A stretch of DNA of 49,357 nt from positions 1-49,357 of the forward strand of contig JAHHIC010000101.1 of assembly GCA_019359035.1 (NCBI GenBank). Reading direction: 5' to 3'. Under the pieces are notes generated by a model, which saw only the letters and a list, made by a program, of their open reading frames with translations, did no database searches and was not told where the DNA came from. Made by a program: the position numbers and the translations under genes. The DNA comes from Scytonematopsis contorta HA4267-MV1. GTDB lineage: Bacteria; Cyanobacteriota; Cyanobacteriia; Cyanobacteriales; Nostocaceae. Position 1 is the stretch's first letter. Each line of letters opens with the position of its first letter. Shown piece by piece: positions 1 through 10,500 of this stretch.

Positions 1-35
1 ATCAAAAATCAAACCTGATTCTCTATTTTTTATAT

Positions 36-824
36 TTGAAGAGTTCCTGTGCGCTTCTTATAATCAAACAGTTACAACGCGCATTACCGGGTGGTGCGCC
101 GCAGGCGCACCCCCTGAACGGTTACCAGCTAGAGCGTCATTTTAAAAAATATTACCGCTCGATTATAGGAAATGTTAATTTTTTTAATAAAGGAGGGTCT
201 GACACACTTCTAGATGATATACACCAGAATGATGTACCTGTATTTCTAGTTGATTTACCAGCACAGTCCGGGGTATTTTTCGAGAAATTTGTGAAAGAGT
301 TTGACTTATTTAAGAGTCTTAAAAGAGATTTAAAGTGTAATATTACGCTAGTTTCCGTGATTAGCAGAACATTGGATTCTGTTAATTTGTTGGATAACCT
401 TTATAACTTTTGTGGAGATGTACCAGATTATATAGTCGTTAAAAACTTATTTTTTGGGGAAACAGCAGATAAATTTGAGAGATACAATGAATCACCGATT
501 CGTGGGACAATGCAAGCAATAGGTATGAAAGAAGCTTGTTTACCTGAGTTATTCTACAAGACTTTTGACTTTTTGGATAAGAACTCATTAACATTTGACG
601 ATATCAAGAATATGGAAAACGTCCGTTTTTCATTGAAATCACGTGTCGCTGCTTGGCTTAATGAACTATCTACTGAGTTAGAGATAGCAAATTCACTCTT
701 AGGTTTGAATAATAAACCTAAAGTAGGTTATTACCTGCCAATTATTAAAAAATCTTTGGAAGAGTGGGAAGAAGAACAAAAGAAAGAAAATTTGGATGAA
801 ATAAAGGAAACACCTGTAGCATAG
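36..824 (+). CDS. ParA-like paralogue without P-loop (5' end uncertain)
   Basis: No family name can be given with confidence. From about residue 60 the protein resembles the next gene: both have a hydrophobic strand ending in an acidic site (VFLVDLPAQSG here, LVLTDMPGQN there), then a DYxVVKNxFFG segment and a similar helical C-terminus ending in LxGLxN. The nucleotide-binding P-loop of the neighbour is missing. The part that should encode it is replaced by a short basic stretch containing a GC-rich inverted repeat. The reading frame is open to the left edge of the window, so the TTG start is only the first possible one and the gene may begin outside. It ends 2 bases before the next start, so the two are co-transcribed. 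A partner of the ATPase is the simplest reading. Confidence 0.6.
   Translation: MKSSCALLIIKQLQRALPGGAPQAHPLNGYQLERHFKKYYRSIIGNVNFFNKGGSDTLLDDIHQNDVPVFLVDLPAQSGVFFEKFVKEFDLFKSLKRDLKCNITLVSVISRTLDSVNLLDNLYNFCGDVPDYIVVKNLFFGETADKFERYNESPIRGTMQAIGMKEACLPELFYKTFDFLDKNSLTFDDIKNMENVRFSLKSRVAAWLNELSTELEIANSLLGLNNKPKVGYYLPIIKKSLEEWEEEQKKENLDEIKETPVA
85..111. repeat. GC-rich inverted repeat inside a coding frame
   Basis: The arms GGTGCGCC and GGCGCACC are separated by GCA, in AT-rich surroundings. The stretch sits where the neighbouring paralogue encodes its P-loop region. Its composition differs sharply from the flanks, which suggests a small dispersed palindromic element rather than ancestral coding sequence. 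Confidence 0.5.
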
Positions 825-826
825 TT

Positions 827-1558
827 ATGTATCTTAAAAGATTTGTAATTACAATGGGAGATGCTCGTGTTGGTAAGAGTACTATATCTCGGCTATTGTT
901 AGATTTGTACCGTGAAAATAATATTCGATTAAAAGCATATTATCATGGGTATGTAAATAAATTAGAAGCGTATCAAACGGATACTTTTAAGATTCCTTTA
1001 CTAGATTTTTCTCTTGATAATAGTGATATTATCTTAGATAGTTTGCAAGATAAAGAATCTTCGGGATTACGTTTGGTTTTGACTGATATGCCAGGTCAAA
1101 ATCTACCACAGTTTAAAGAGTTTGAGAAAAATATTGCCTTAATCGATAATTTAAATTCCATCGGATACCGCGTAACCTTCTTACATCCTATATCTTATCG
1201 TCCGGATTGCCCTAATGAGTATTTAAAACCGTTGTTTGATACTTATGGTAGCAGGGCTGATTACGTAATAGTGAAAAATCACTATTTTGGAGATGAGTTT
1301 CGGTATTACGATGGTCAACCAATCCAGGAGATTGTGAAAATTTTCAAAGGTGTTGAGTTGAATTTACGTCAACTGCATTATAACTATTACCAAAAATTAC
1401 ATGATACTGGTTTGACGTATAGTAAAGCAATAACTGTTGATTCTCCATTGTATGTTTTGGAGCGTTCATTAATTTTTCATTGGATTAAAAACTTTCATGA
1501 TGAGGTAACAGATAATGCTCAAGCTGTTAAATATTTAGGTTTAGGTAATCTTGAATAA
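827..1558 (+). CDS. ParA/StbB-like P-loop NTPase
   Basis: The N-terminus has a clear P-loop (GDARVGKST, about residues 11-19) after a hydrophobic strand. A second strand, LVLTDMPGQ at about residue 85, fits the Walker B/switch region of the SIMIBI (ParA/MinD) class. This suggests an ATPase or GTPase used in plasmid positioning or transfer. The signature Lys of a true deviant Walker A (KGGxxKT) is absent, so it is not a standard ParA; a real ParA is at 43964-44734. The ATG start lies 2 bases after the upstream stop, and a membrane-anchored protein follows, so the three genes form one unit. Function beyond nucleotide binding is inference. Confidence 0.65.
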   Translation: MYLKRFVITMGDARVGKSTISRLLLDLYRENNIRLKAYYHGYVNKLEAYQTDTFKIPLLDFSLDNSDIILDSLQDKESSGLRLVLTDMPGQNLPQFKEFEKNIALIDNLNSIGYRVTFLHPISYRPDCPNEYLKPLFDTYGSRADYVIVKNHYFGDEFRYYDGQPIQEIVKIFKGVELNLRQLHYNYYQKLHDTGLTYSKAITVDSPLYVLERSLIFHWIKNFHDEVTDNAQAVKYLGLGNLE

Positions 1559-1613
1559 ATAGAGCAACAGCCATCTATAACTCAACAGACAAGAAGAACT
1601 AAATGGTAATAAA

Positions 1614-2240
1614 ATGAGTCAAATAAATCCATTAGTGAAAGAATTTCTTGATTCTGCAGATAGTAATGAAAAAAAGCAGATAAGAGAAATGATAGTAAAA
1701 ATGGGAGTTCCCCCAGGTGACCCGCTATTTAATCTTTATGCAGAACTGGGAAATACTCAGGAAATTCTGACTAGTTTGCCTACAACAATACAATCTATTG
1801 TCACAGGTTGGACTCAAATAGTGGATGATAAGCTTGAAGCTGCTTCTTATGTTGCGGTTCAGCAGCAAAAAACTGCTGTCGCACGCGCTGTTGAGGAATT
1901 GATAAAAAGTCAGGATAGTCCTAAAAAATCTAAAGCTAAATCTGATTTGAGTTTATCTACTGCGGTGTCAAATTTAAAGTTAGCCCAAATTGGTGTAATT
2001 TTAGGATTTGTGTTTGCGCTGGGTACAGGAATTGGAATATTTACGTATGCTACTACTATGGGAACTATTGGTAATTTCAGCAAATCTGAATCTATAAGTG
2101 CTTCTGATAAAGAGTTGCTGAAGTGGGCTAAATCTTCTCAGGGAAAATTATCTCGTAGAATCATGCAGCAAAATGCTCCAATTATTGAAACCTGTAAACA
2201 ATCTAAAAAAGCTAAAGGGTGTATTATTGTTGTTGATTAA
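1614..2240 (+). CDS. C-terminally membrane-anchored protein of cyanobacterial plasmids
   Basis: The first ~120 residues are helical and soluble. They are followed by a lysine-rich linker and one transmembrane segment (about residues 126-150, IGVILGFVFALGTGIGIFTY), then a ~55-residue tail with a Cys pair (TCKQSKKAKGC). The layout, including the LKWAKSSxGKL motif after the membrane helix, recalls a family of cyanobacterial plasmid proteins (possibly DUF6753, from memory). It is the last gene of the operon and is followed by a clear terminator. It may anchor the upstream NTPase to the membrane; this is inferred from context only. Confidence 0.6.
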   Translation: MSQINPLVKEFLDSADSNEKKQIREMIVKMGVPPGDPLFNLYAELGNTQEILTSLPTTIQSIVTGWTQIVDDKLEAASYVAVQQQKTAVARAVEELIKSQDSPKKSKAKSDLSLSTAVSNLKLAQIGVILGFVFALGTGIGIFTYATTMGTIGNFSKSESISASDKELLKWAKSSQGKLSRRIMQQNAPIIETCKQSKKAKGCIIVVD

Positions 2241-2275
2241 TATTGGCCAATAAATAATTAATCAAATTCAAAACA

Positions 2276-2312
2276 AAAAGGAAGTGGGTATTTTAAACAC
2301 CTACTTCCCTTT
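2276..2312 (+). terminator. Rho-independent terminator of the left operon
   Basis: The stem GGAAGTGGGT / ACCTACTTCC (one G-T pair) has a 9-base loop and is followed by CTTTT. It lies 36 bases after the stop of the membrane protein and is preceded by an A-run, so it could also work from the other side. The rest of 2241-2554 is AT-rich with no gene seen. Confidence 0.8.
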
Positions 2313-2554
2313 TAATATATGTATCATGATTATTTATTGCCTATGAATGTTTTGTGTTTACTTTTTGAAAGTTTATTGCAAATCTATGTTGCTTATAAAC
2401 CTTGGTAAGAAGCACCCTTATATACTCTGAATAAATTTACTGCAACTAAATTCATTCAAAAATACTTATTAAGAAGCTACATTTTTTGTATCTACTCAAT
2501 AAAGAAATAAGGTAGATTGCTACTTTAAAAATATTTAAGGCTATTTAAAGTTTG

Positions 2555-3310
2555 TCATTGAGAATTAACGACAGATTTTGAATGGCTAGAATTTTTTGTT
2601 TTCTTTCTTTTCCTTTTTTTTTGAATTGTAGCTATTTTCCCTTTCTCTAATCTGAAATCGCTTATGGAAATTATATCTAAGTATATTCCGTAACGAATTG
2701 CATTTATGCGGTTACCAACATTGAGTTTATCGAAAAGTGTGTGAATGTAAGAGCGTATAGTGCCATTAGAAAAGTTTAACTCCTTTGCGATTTCTTCGTT
2801 AGACATGCCATTTGCTATTAATTTGAGAGTGCTAATTTCCCTATCTGTAAATTTACAAACCAAATCTTTTTCTTTTGATTGCCTTTCATCGATTAACATT
2901 CGGTTCACAGTTGAATCAATCCAAGCACCGTTACGATTTGCAGCTATAACCGCATCAATGAGATGATTTTCTATGTATTCTTCGGGACTGAGTTTGCAAT
3001 AGTAACAATCAGCCCCATCATCAATGATTTGCTTAATAGTACCCAGGTTTTTGATAGCACCCATAGCTACGATTCTTGTTACGGCACAGGCTTTTTTGAT
3101 TAAACTGATTATTTTCCCTCCAGAACTATCCGGGAGTTCAGTATTCACTAAGACTACCTCTGGTTTTTTAGATTCTATTTCCGCTAATCCGTCTTTACAA
3201 TTTTTTGCTACTCCAACTATATGGAACATACCTTTTTGGCTAAGTATGTACTCTGCACCAACTCTTGCTACATTATCGTTTTCTATGATAACAATTTTGA
3301 TTTTGTCCAT
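2555..3310 (-). CDS. LuxR/NarL-type regulator with degenerate receiver domain
   Basis: A response-regulator-like receiver (about residues 3-125) is followed by a LuxR-type helix-turn-helix (about 157-210, FTDREISTLKLIANGMSNEEIAKEL). In the receiver the phosphorylated Asp is Asn (VVLVNTELPD, about N56), the usual acidic pair is E-N, and the conserved Ser/Thr is Gly; the late Lys is kept. It is therefore unlikely to take phosphate from a kinase in the normal way and is probably a pseudo-receiver. The C-terminal tail is very lysine-rich (KKRKRKKTK). The chosen start is ATG at 3310; a TTG three codons upstream is also possible. No sensor kinase is adjacent. Confidence 0.85.
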   Translation of the reverse strand: MDKIKIVIIENDNVARVGAEYILSQKGMFHIVGVAKNCKDGLAEIESKKPEVVLVNTELPDSSGGKIISLIKKACAVTRIVAMGAIKNLGTIKQIIDDGADCYYCKLSPEEYIENHLIDAVIAANRNGAWIDSTVNRMLIDERQSKEKDLVCKFTDREISTLKLIANGMSNEEIAKELNFSNGTIRSYIHTLFDKLNVGNRINAIRYGIYLDIISISDFRLEKGKIATIQKKRKRKKTKNSSHSKSVVNSQ

Positions 3311-3862
3311 TGTAATCAATAATTAGTTTTGCAAGTCGTTTGCATTTATACTTTTAACACTAATTATTCCTTAATGGTAATCAACTTCACAGAGTATTTA
3401 AGTATTAACCTCATTATTGATAAAATCTTAATAAATTTATTAAGTAAATCTTTCAAAATAAAAAATTTTATTATTACAGACAATTTATATTTATCCTTGT
3501 ATAGCTTATAAAATTAATTTATAAGATTTAAATTTTACAAACAATTTGATAAAAATTTAAAATAATATTTCTTGATAAATTATTTATATTTTTTTGATTA
3601 TCCTCCGGATTTATAATAATTTTATATAATAAAGATTGCTAATACAATTTTTTAAACCATTTAAATGATGAAACATGCCAAAAGTTTGAATAAGTCGGCT
3701 TTACAGGGGAAGCTTCCCCCGCAAAGCTGTCTTAAACAATTGCAAATGCTGTTTCTATAGCAAGGTTTTAAACCTTTTGAGCAGAGGACAGAAGGATATA
3801 CTCGTTACCATATATAACTTATTCTTGTCGAACGAGTGCCATCTCCTATCTGCCTTCTTTTG
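3311..3862. other. AT-rich intergenic region, no gene seen
   Basis: This ~550-base stretch is very AT-rich. It contains a perfect palindrome GGGGAAGCTTCCCC (3706-3719) and AAGGTTTTAAACCTT (3763-3777). The second could terminate the leftward operon ending at 3863. The AT-richness would also fit an origin region, but no iterons were recognised. Confidence 0.35.
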
Positions 3863-4588
3863 TCATTCTAGCTCTGTCTCAGGTTTGTCATCGAGTGTTT
3901 GTAGCTTGCTTTGTTCCTGGCGATTTTTTTGTTCCTCAAATAAAGCTTTAAAATGCTTAGCTTCATCTTGTGTTAGGTTGTTAATAATAATGGTATATTC
4001 TTGGTCATTATTATCTTTGTCAGCTCGGAATGCAGTTTGGTTTTCTTCTTCGGTTGAGTTTCTATCAAGGCTAAGAGCTTGGCTATCTTTGCCTAGCCTT
4101 AATGTGGCAGTATAACCTACGCTTTCGTAAGTCATGGTATCTTTTTGTTGTTTGCCAGACGTTATAATTCTTTCAACTACAACGGGAATTACAAATTGTT
4201 GTATATCACTATTGTTAGCTAGTTGCATACCCTTACTTTCTTTTGATTCTTCAGTATTATCGCTATTATTTTCATCTGAATTTTTGTTAAAATTGACATC
4301 TTCAACATTAGTAGTTTGGATGTGATAAATAGTATTTTCAGTTGAATTAAGCTGCTGTGTAGCTTGTTTTTCGTTTTCATTTATTTGTGTAATTACGGGA
4401 CTGAGATTAGCTGCTGCTGCTTTTTGCTCTTTTTCTAAGTTTGGATTATTTGTTTGAGAATTTTTATATTCCTCAATCTCCTCGTCAGTTATTTTAAAAT
4501 ACTCCATCATATCGCGGATGAAACTTGCTTTTTTGACAGTACTCATATCATCAACATCAAGATTTCCTAAAATATCTGCTACATTCAT
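3863..4588 (-). CDS. Acidic hypothetical protein, partner of the giant protein
   Basis: Not recognised. The 241-residue protein is acidic and glutamine/asparagine-rich. It has a helical N-terminus (about 1-45), a low-complexity middle (about 46-120) and a folded-looking C-terminal part (about 128-215) with strands QQFVIPVVVERIITSG and YTIIINNLTQDE. It starts 4 bases after the stop of the giant gene, so the two are translated from one message and probably act together. The string DENNSDNTEE near residue 105 resembles the acidic tail of the plasmid ParB at 42945-43967, which may simply be shared low complexity. Confidence 0.6.
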   Translation of the reverse strand: MNVADILGNLDVDDMSTVKKASFIRDMMEYFKITDEEIEEYKNSQTNNPNLEKEQKAAAANLSPVITQINENEKQATQQLNSTENTIYHIQTTNVEDVNFNKNSDENNSDNTEESKESKGMQLANNSDIQQFVIPVVVERIITSGKQQKDTMTYESVGYTATLRLGKDSQALSLDRNSTEEENQTAFRADKDNNDQEYTIIINNLTQDEAKHFKALFEEQKNRQEQSKLQTLDDKPETELE

Positions 4589-4592
4589 TGTG

Positions 4593-7500
4593 TTATCTCT
4601 CTACTAATTCTTGACGAGTTTTTTCTAAGGAGTTATCAATTTTAAATTGAATAAACCTTAAATCGCGTATTGTTTCATCATTAAGGCTGTTAGTTTGAGT
4701 TTTACCTTGTTTGACATATAATAAAACGTTGTCCTCTTTGTCTTTAAGTAAATAAGTCTTGTCATGAGCTTTTGTGGCAATTTTGTAATCTCCTGTATTG
4801 ACTGATGTGATATCGTTAATATCAGTCGTACCTAAAACTCTAGCTATTTGTTCAGCGAGTTTGGTAACTTCGTTGATTTTTTCAATAGATTTTAAGTCCT
4901 CATCCATTGCAGTAAAGACTTTATTTAAATCTATGTTATTGTCTTTTATATAAAGTTGAGTAACCTCCTGAATTTTATTAAGATATTTTTCTTCCTTACC
5001 AAGCTTTTGAGCTACTGTGTACCAATTTTGAAGAGTTTGCATGGTATTAGCTTTCATTTGCGTGATAACACTTTCCATCGCTCCAGTTTGGCAATTAGCG
5101 GTATTATTGCTAAAGTCTAGAGCATTTTCAAGTAGGTCATTGGTAACATAAATTTGTGGTTTTGAATCATCAAAATCAATATTTTTGGGGTCAGCTAGTT
5201 TGTTCTGGGAAGAAGTTACCATGTTATTTTTATTACCTGTAGGTTGCTGGTAATTCTCTTGTTTAGTTTGATTATTTTGAGATTTATCTGTTGTTTGAAT
5301 TTGGTCGATTACTTTGGTATAAGCCGTTGCAAGTGCGCGAATGTATGGTGAATTTAGTCCTTCTCCTTCAAAAAAATTCCTCTTTTGGTCTGGGTTATTC
5401 GGACTAACAAGGTAGGTACATTCCTTAAGCCATTCAACTCCACCTCTTGCAGTAATTTCGTCTGCTATGTCTGGGTGTTGCTCAAGCCTAGCTTGTAAAA
5501 TTTCTGCCATCAGTTTTACTCTGGCTTCTCCTAAAGGGTATTCTTCCTTATATGCGTAAAAAGCTTGTTCGGCAGAAAGGAAAGGTTGACCAGCTGGTTT
5601 AGCATCTTCATAAGTTTCAGGTCCGAGTCTCCCTTCAGGTATTTCTTTATTATCTCGGAAAGAAACAGGGAAATCACATTCTATTGTTCCTAGTTGTTTT
5701 GATTTTACGGTAGTACTGGTCAATACAGCGCCAAAGGAGTCGGGACACTTGGAACTGATATTTATTCCTGCATCTATTTCTCCCAGACTATTTTGAAAAT
5801 TGGCTGAAGGAGATTGAGGTGAACTTGCGTGTGTGTTTTCACTCTTTGAGATATTGACTTCTTTCCCAACAATTGGGGCTAACCCCATTTGCACTACTTG
5901 TGCGGTTGCAGCTTCAATTCCTGGTGATACCCTTTCTCGGTTGCCAGCAATATTAAGGATTTTGATATTGTTTTGTCTTACAAAATCCTCTATTAGTTTG
6001 GCAGCGGTGGCTTTATCATTGAGTACAGTTTCAAGCGGAATAGCTAGAATAGGTTTTTTTCTATGATTTGCGGCATCAAGGGTAACTTTACTTCCTGGAC
6101 TTTGGCTGTTCCCCAACAGAACAGTACCGTCTGAATTTTCAATGTTGGCTATGGTACGGTTAGCAAAGGTAACTTTGTTTGAGCTACCTTGCTCCCCTTC
6201 AACTACTCCATAATTTTGTAAGTTGGGATTTGTGCCTCCGTCAATTAACCATCCAGCAGCGGCAGTTCCTCCAGTGGTAATTCCTAAGGCTTTTGCTCCG
6301 ATAAGTCCCCCCATGTCAGCACCAGTTTGACCACCACTGATAACTTTTATTGTTTGGTTTTCGATTTGTGTTGATTTGGTAAGGTCAGGAGTAGAGGGTA
6401 ATGTGGTATTGGACGCTAAATTATTTTGCTTTTCAATTACGTTATTGTAAGCTTGCGTAATTACACTGATAAGGTTCGATTGTTTACCTTGACCGTCCCA
6501 ATGTGCTGGGTTTTTTGCGTTATCAGCAGCGCTACAGTTTTCTAACCATTCTGCACCTCCTCGTTTAGTGATTTCTTTAACTAGTCGAGGATATTGTTCT
6601 AGTTTAGCTTGTGTCACCTCTATCATTAACTGTATGGTATCTCGCTCTGGATTCAGTTTCTTTTGATGTATACAAGCTTGCTTTGCATCTGGGTATTTGT
6701 TGAGCGCAAATTCAACTGGGTAATCGCTTTGGATATTGCCGTTGTTTTTAGCTTTGGTGGTATCAAGTGCAAGTGCTGCTCCTAGTCCGTTCTTGGATTC
6801 GGGTCCAATAATTACTGGTTCAACCTGACCTTTATTCGGTTCTTGCAAGTGCGATAATTTTGCTTGTGTTTCTGGCGATAGCTTCGCTGTCACCAAAGGC
6901 GATCGCAATTCGCAATTCGGGTTAACAGTGGGTGAAGAATTAGCCGCTGTGGGGAAAAAAGCTGCAATATTATTGATTTTCCCCTTTTCTAAAACTTTTT
7001 CTTCAGCTTCTTGCTCATTAATAGGTTCTTGTGATGGTGCTGCAATTTTTATAGGGATGGGGCTATTTTCTTTGCTAAGCAGTTGTGGACGATTGGGTAA
7101 TGATTCAAGTATTTGTCTATACTCGCTTTTTTCGTAATTAAAATTTTGCAGTAAACTACCTTGTATTTCTACTTGTGTTCTAATTTGATTACTTAATTCT
7201 TCGTACTTGTCGAATCCTTCAGTTATAGCAATATTGATAGATTTAATTAATAGCTCATTTAACTTATTTTCTATTTTTATATTTAGCTCATCTTTTGGGA
7301 TAATAAGTATTGCAATATTATCGTTTTCATCCACAATAGTGCTACTTTTAGTTTTGTTAGTTTCTAGCCATTTAGTCACTATGCTGACATCTGAAGCTGG
7401 TACTACCAATCCAATTGCTTCTTTAGTAATTTGGGAATTATCTGGTAAGTTATATTGTTGATTAGGGTTATTAAAATAAACAGTTTGTTCAGGAATTAAA

Positions 7501-10500
7501 GGAATAGGCTGTTCTGGAGTATCGGCATTTTTGATATTATCACCAGCACGTTCTATAAAAGTTTGTTTTAGCTCATTGCTGAGAGTGCTTTTATCAATGA
7601 CAAATACAGCCATACCTTTCTGGGTTTCTAATTTAGCATGAGAATGGCTCAGTTGTTCGTATGTAACCTCCATTTTATCTAAATATTTTGCTGTTTTATC
7701 CGCGACTTGTTCGTCAACTGCCAATCCTACTAAGCCTACTAATCTTTGTTCCTTATCTTGGAACATAATGCTAGGACGGGTATTAATTTTATCTAAAATT
7801 TGTTCTCTAAGTATTTCTTCTTTGCTAAATTCTGCTGGTTTACTTTCAATTAGCTCTTTACGTTTTATCCATCGGTCAGGATATTGTACGGTTTCTGGAT
7901 TAAGTTTAAGGGTACAAGTAGTTTCGTTAGTACTAATCTCAACTGGGATTGTCCTAGACTTTTCTCCGAATTTTATAATATTATTTTTAATTAGTAATTC
8001 AGGACTACTAGGATTTTTGCTTTTAGAGAAGTTCTGGGAAATATGTTCTGTGTGTTGACCAATTATGCCTAAAACTTTATCACCAATTACTGCAATATAA
8101 ACGTCTTGTTTGTTATAAGCTTTTATCGTTCCTTCTCTAAAATCACGGTCATTAATATACTGGTTTTTTAAATCTTTGTTAGTAATATTGATACGCATTA
8201 TACCACTATTGGCAGTTTCAGCTACCGCATAGGCGTTATTCCCCGTGGCTACTGTTTGTATTTTTAATTGTAATTCTTGTCCGGTTCCCGGCTTTTCTTG
8301 CAACCAACCTTTTGCTATGCCTTCTTTAATTGACTCTTTATCAATCTGCCCTAATTTTATATCTTGACCATTATGTTTAATATTTACAGTATATTCTTCT
8401 CTGATTAAGTTCTGCTTTTCAATAGTTAGCATAACTGAAGTATTATTGTACCTTTCTTGGTTACCATACCTTTGAAGTTCTTTAATTTGAAAGGTAATTT
8501 CTGGTAGTCCAGGTACTTTTGTAGTTACTGTTGCGGTTGACGCTTTATCTACTCCAAATGTACCTGTAGCAGTAGTCCCTATTGGAAGCTGAGCGTTTCT
8601 GGCTTCAACATTACCAAATGTTTTATATTCACCTTGAGAATTTTTGTATTCGATAACAGTTTTAGCTTCGGTTTGACCTTTACTATTAACTTGTTTTGCA
8701 ACATTAAACCTGATTTCCTGAAGTGTACCTGAGTTTTCTGGTTTAACCAGTTCGGCAGTATTATTATATTTGTGCCCGGTGAGAGTAAAATCTGTAAATT
8801 GCAGTTCATCTTGTCTGCTAATAATTTCTTGGGGAATAGCAGCAAATGCGAAATTCGACATCTTTTTACTAGATGATTCCTCACCGCTTTCACGGGTAGT
8901 TGCTACAGCCCAAATTGCAGCTGCCATTGATAGCTTTTCGTTATCAGGAATTGTATTATAAAATTGTTCTGCTAGTTTGTATGCCTGACTGTACATAAGG
9001 TCAATTTGACCTTTGGTGATTTCAGGCTGAAGTTGTACTTTACCTACTTGCGTTTCTTTGCGATATTCAATACCCAACTTAGCTATTGTCTTTTCTTGAC
9101 TTAAAGCAAGTGTTCCCAACGATTTAAATACAGGTTGACCATTTATTTGTGCGAGAACTTGATATTGGTGAGGTTTTTTGCTAAATGGTTTATTTTCATC
9201 AGTGCTAACTATTTTGATTTGGATGTCTTTAATTTCGTCGGGTTTCCAAATATTTTGATTATCATATTCTAGTAGATTGGTGACTATTAATTCACTGCCA
9301 TTTGGCATTTTTATTTTAGCGGATGGCCCTTGCTCTGCTTTATTGTGTGCTGAAGCTAGTGCTGCTGCGTTAAATAGTTTATCAAATTCTTTTTTTGCTA
9401 AGGTCGCTTCTAGTTTTTGCTGGTTGGTAAATTCAACTCCGTTAAATAGTTTGGAAAATTGAACTAAATCGCGTGATTCTAGTTTACCTTTATCAAAGTA
9501 TTTATTAGTTTGGCTAATTAATAATTCTACAGGTGAGTAGCCTTTAGGTTCAATAACGGTGTTAGTATAAATTTCGTCATTCTTTTTATCTTTAATATAA
9601 TTAACATCTCGATGTAAAATGCGTCTACTTGCTTCAATACCACCCATATCGGGTTTTGTAGCGCTTTTGAACAAGTCAACCGCAATTTGGTTTTGGTACG
9701 CTGCTTCAGCAATCATCTCCCGATACATTTGTTTGTTGGCAGTCATTGCTGCTGAAATGCTATCTTGAGTTGGAGGGTTTTGCTTTGATGCTCGGATAAA
9801 ATCCTGCATGTACCCGCGATAATCTTCAGGTATATTTTTAGTTTTATCAGCTTTGTCACCTTTGGATTGTTCGGCAGTCTCAATTGCAAATAACTTTTTA
9901 TATTTAGTTGCTACTTGGTCTATATAATCATTCTGGTCTTGCTTACTTCCATATTTTTCCAGAATAGTAATTTCTGATTCAAGCGCTTCCAGTTTGGTTA
10001 AATGATTATTAATAACACCGACACTAATACCATCACTCATGTGAATGGCAATTTCTTCAAATTCTGGTTGGCTACCATCCTCTCGATAAAAAGATTGTTT
10101 TTTGAGTTTTACAGTTGGGTTATAAGCATTTTCAGGTAAGTTACGATAAATTGCCTCTGCTGTCAAATTAGGATATTTATTAGCTTGCTCAAACCCGATG
10201 TAGTCTCCGTCATAGTCACGTGCTTGTCTCTCTTGTTCGGACTCTTGGGGAAGTATTTTTAGTTCGTAACCAGATAACTGAATTTCCTTTATATACTCAT
10301 TAAATTCATTCGTAAATTCGATTTTATCTTTGGTTTCTAGTTTGCCAATATTCTGGTCTAAGTAATTTTCAATACCTGACAACTTTAATGTTTCACGCGC
10401 TTCTGGTAAAATTGATTTAACTTGTTGGCTAATACGGTTGTAAATGTGTTCTGAAGTTTCGTCTGAGACAGCTATAACACCAGCTAGTGGTTTACCGTCT

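Noticed and set aside
3706-3777. Palindromes as a replication origin
   Set aside because: No iterons and no initiator gene in the window; they fit termination of the leftward operon better.
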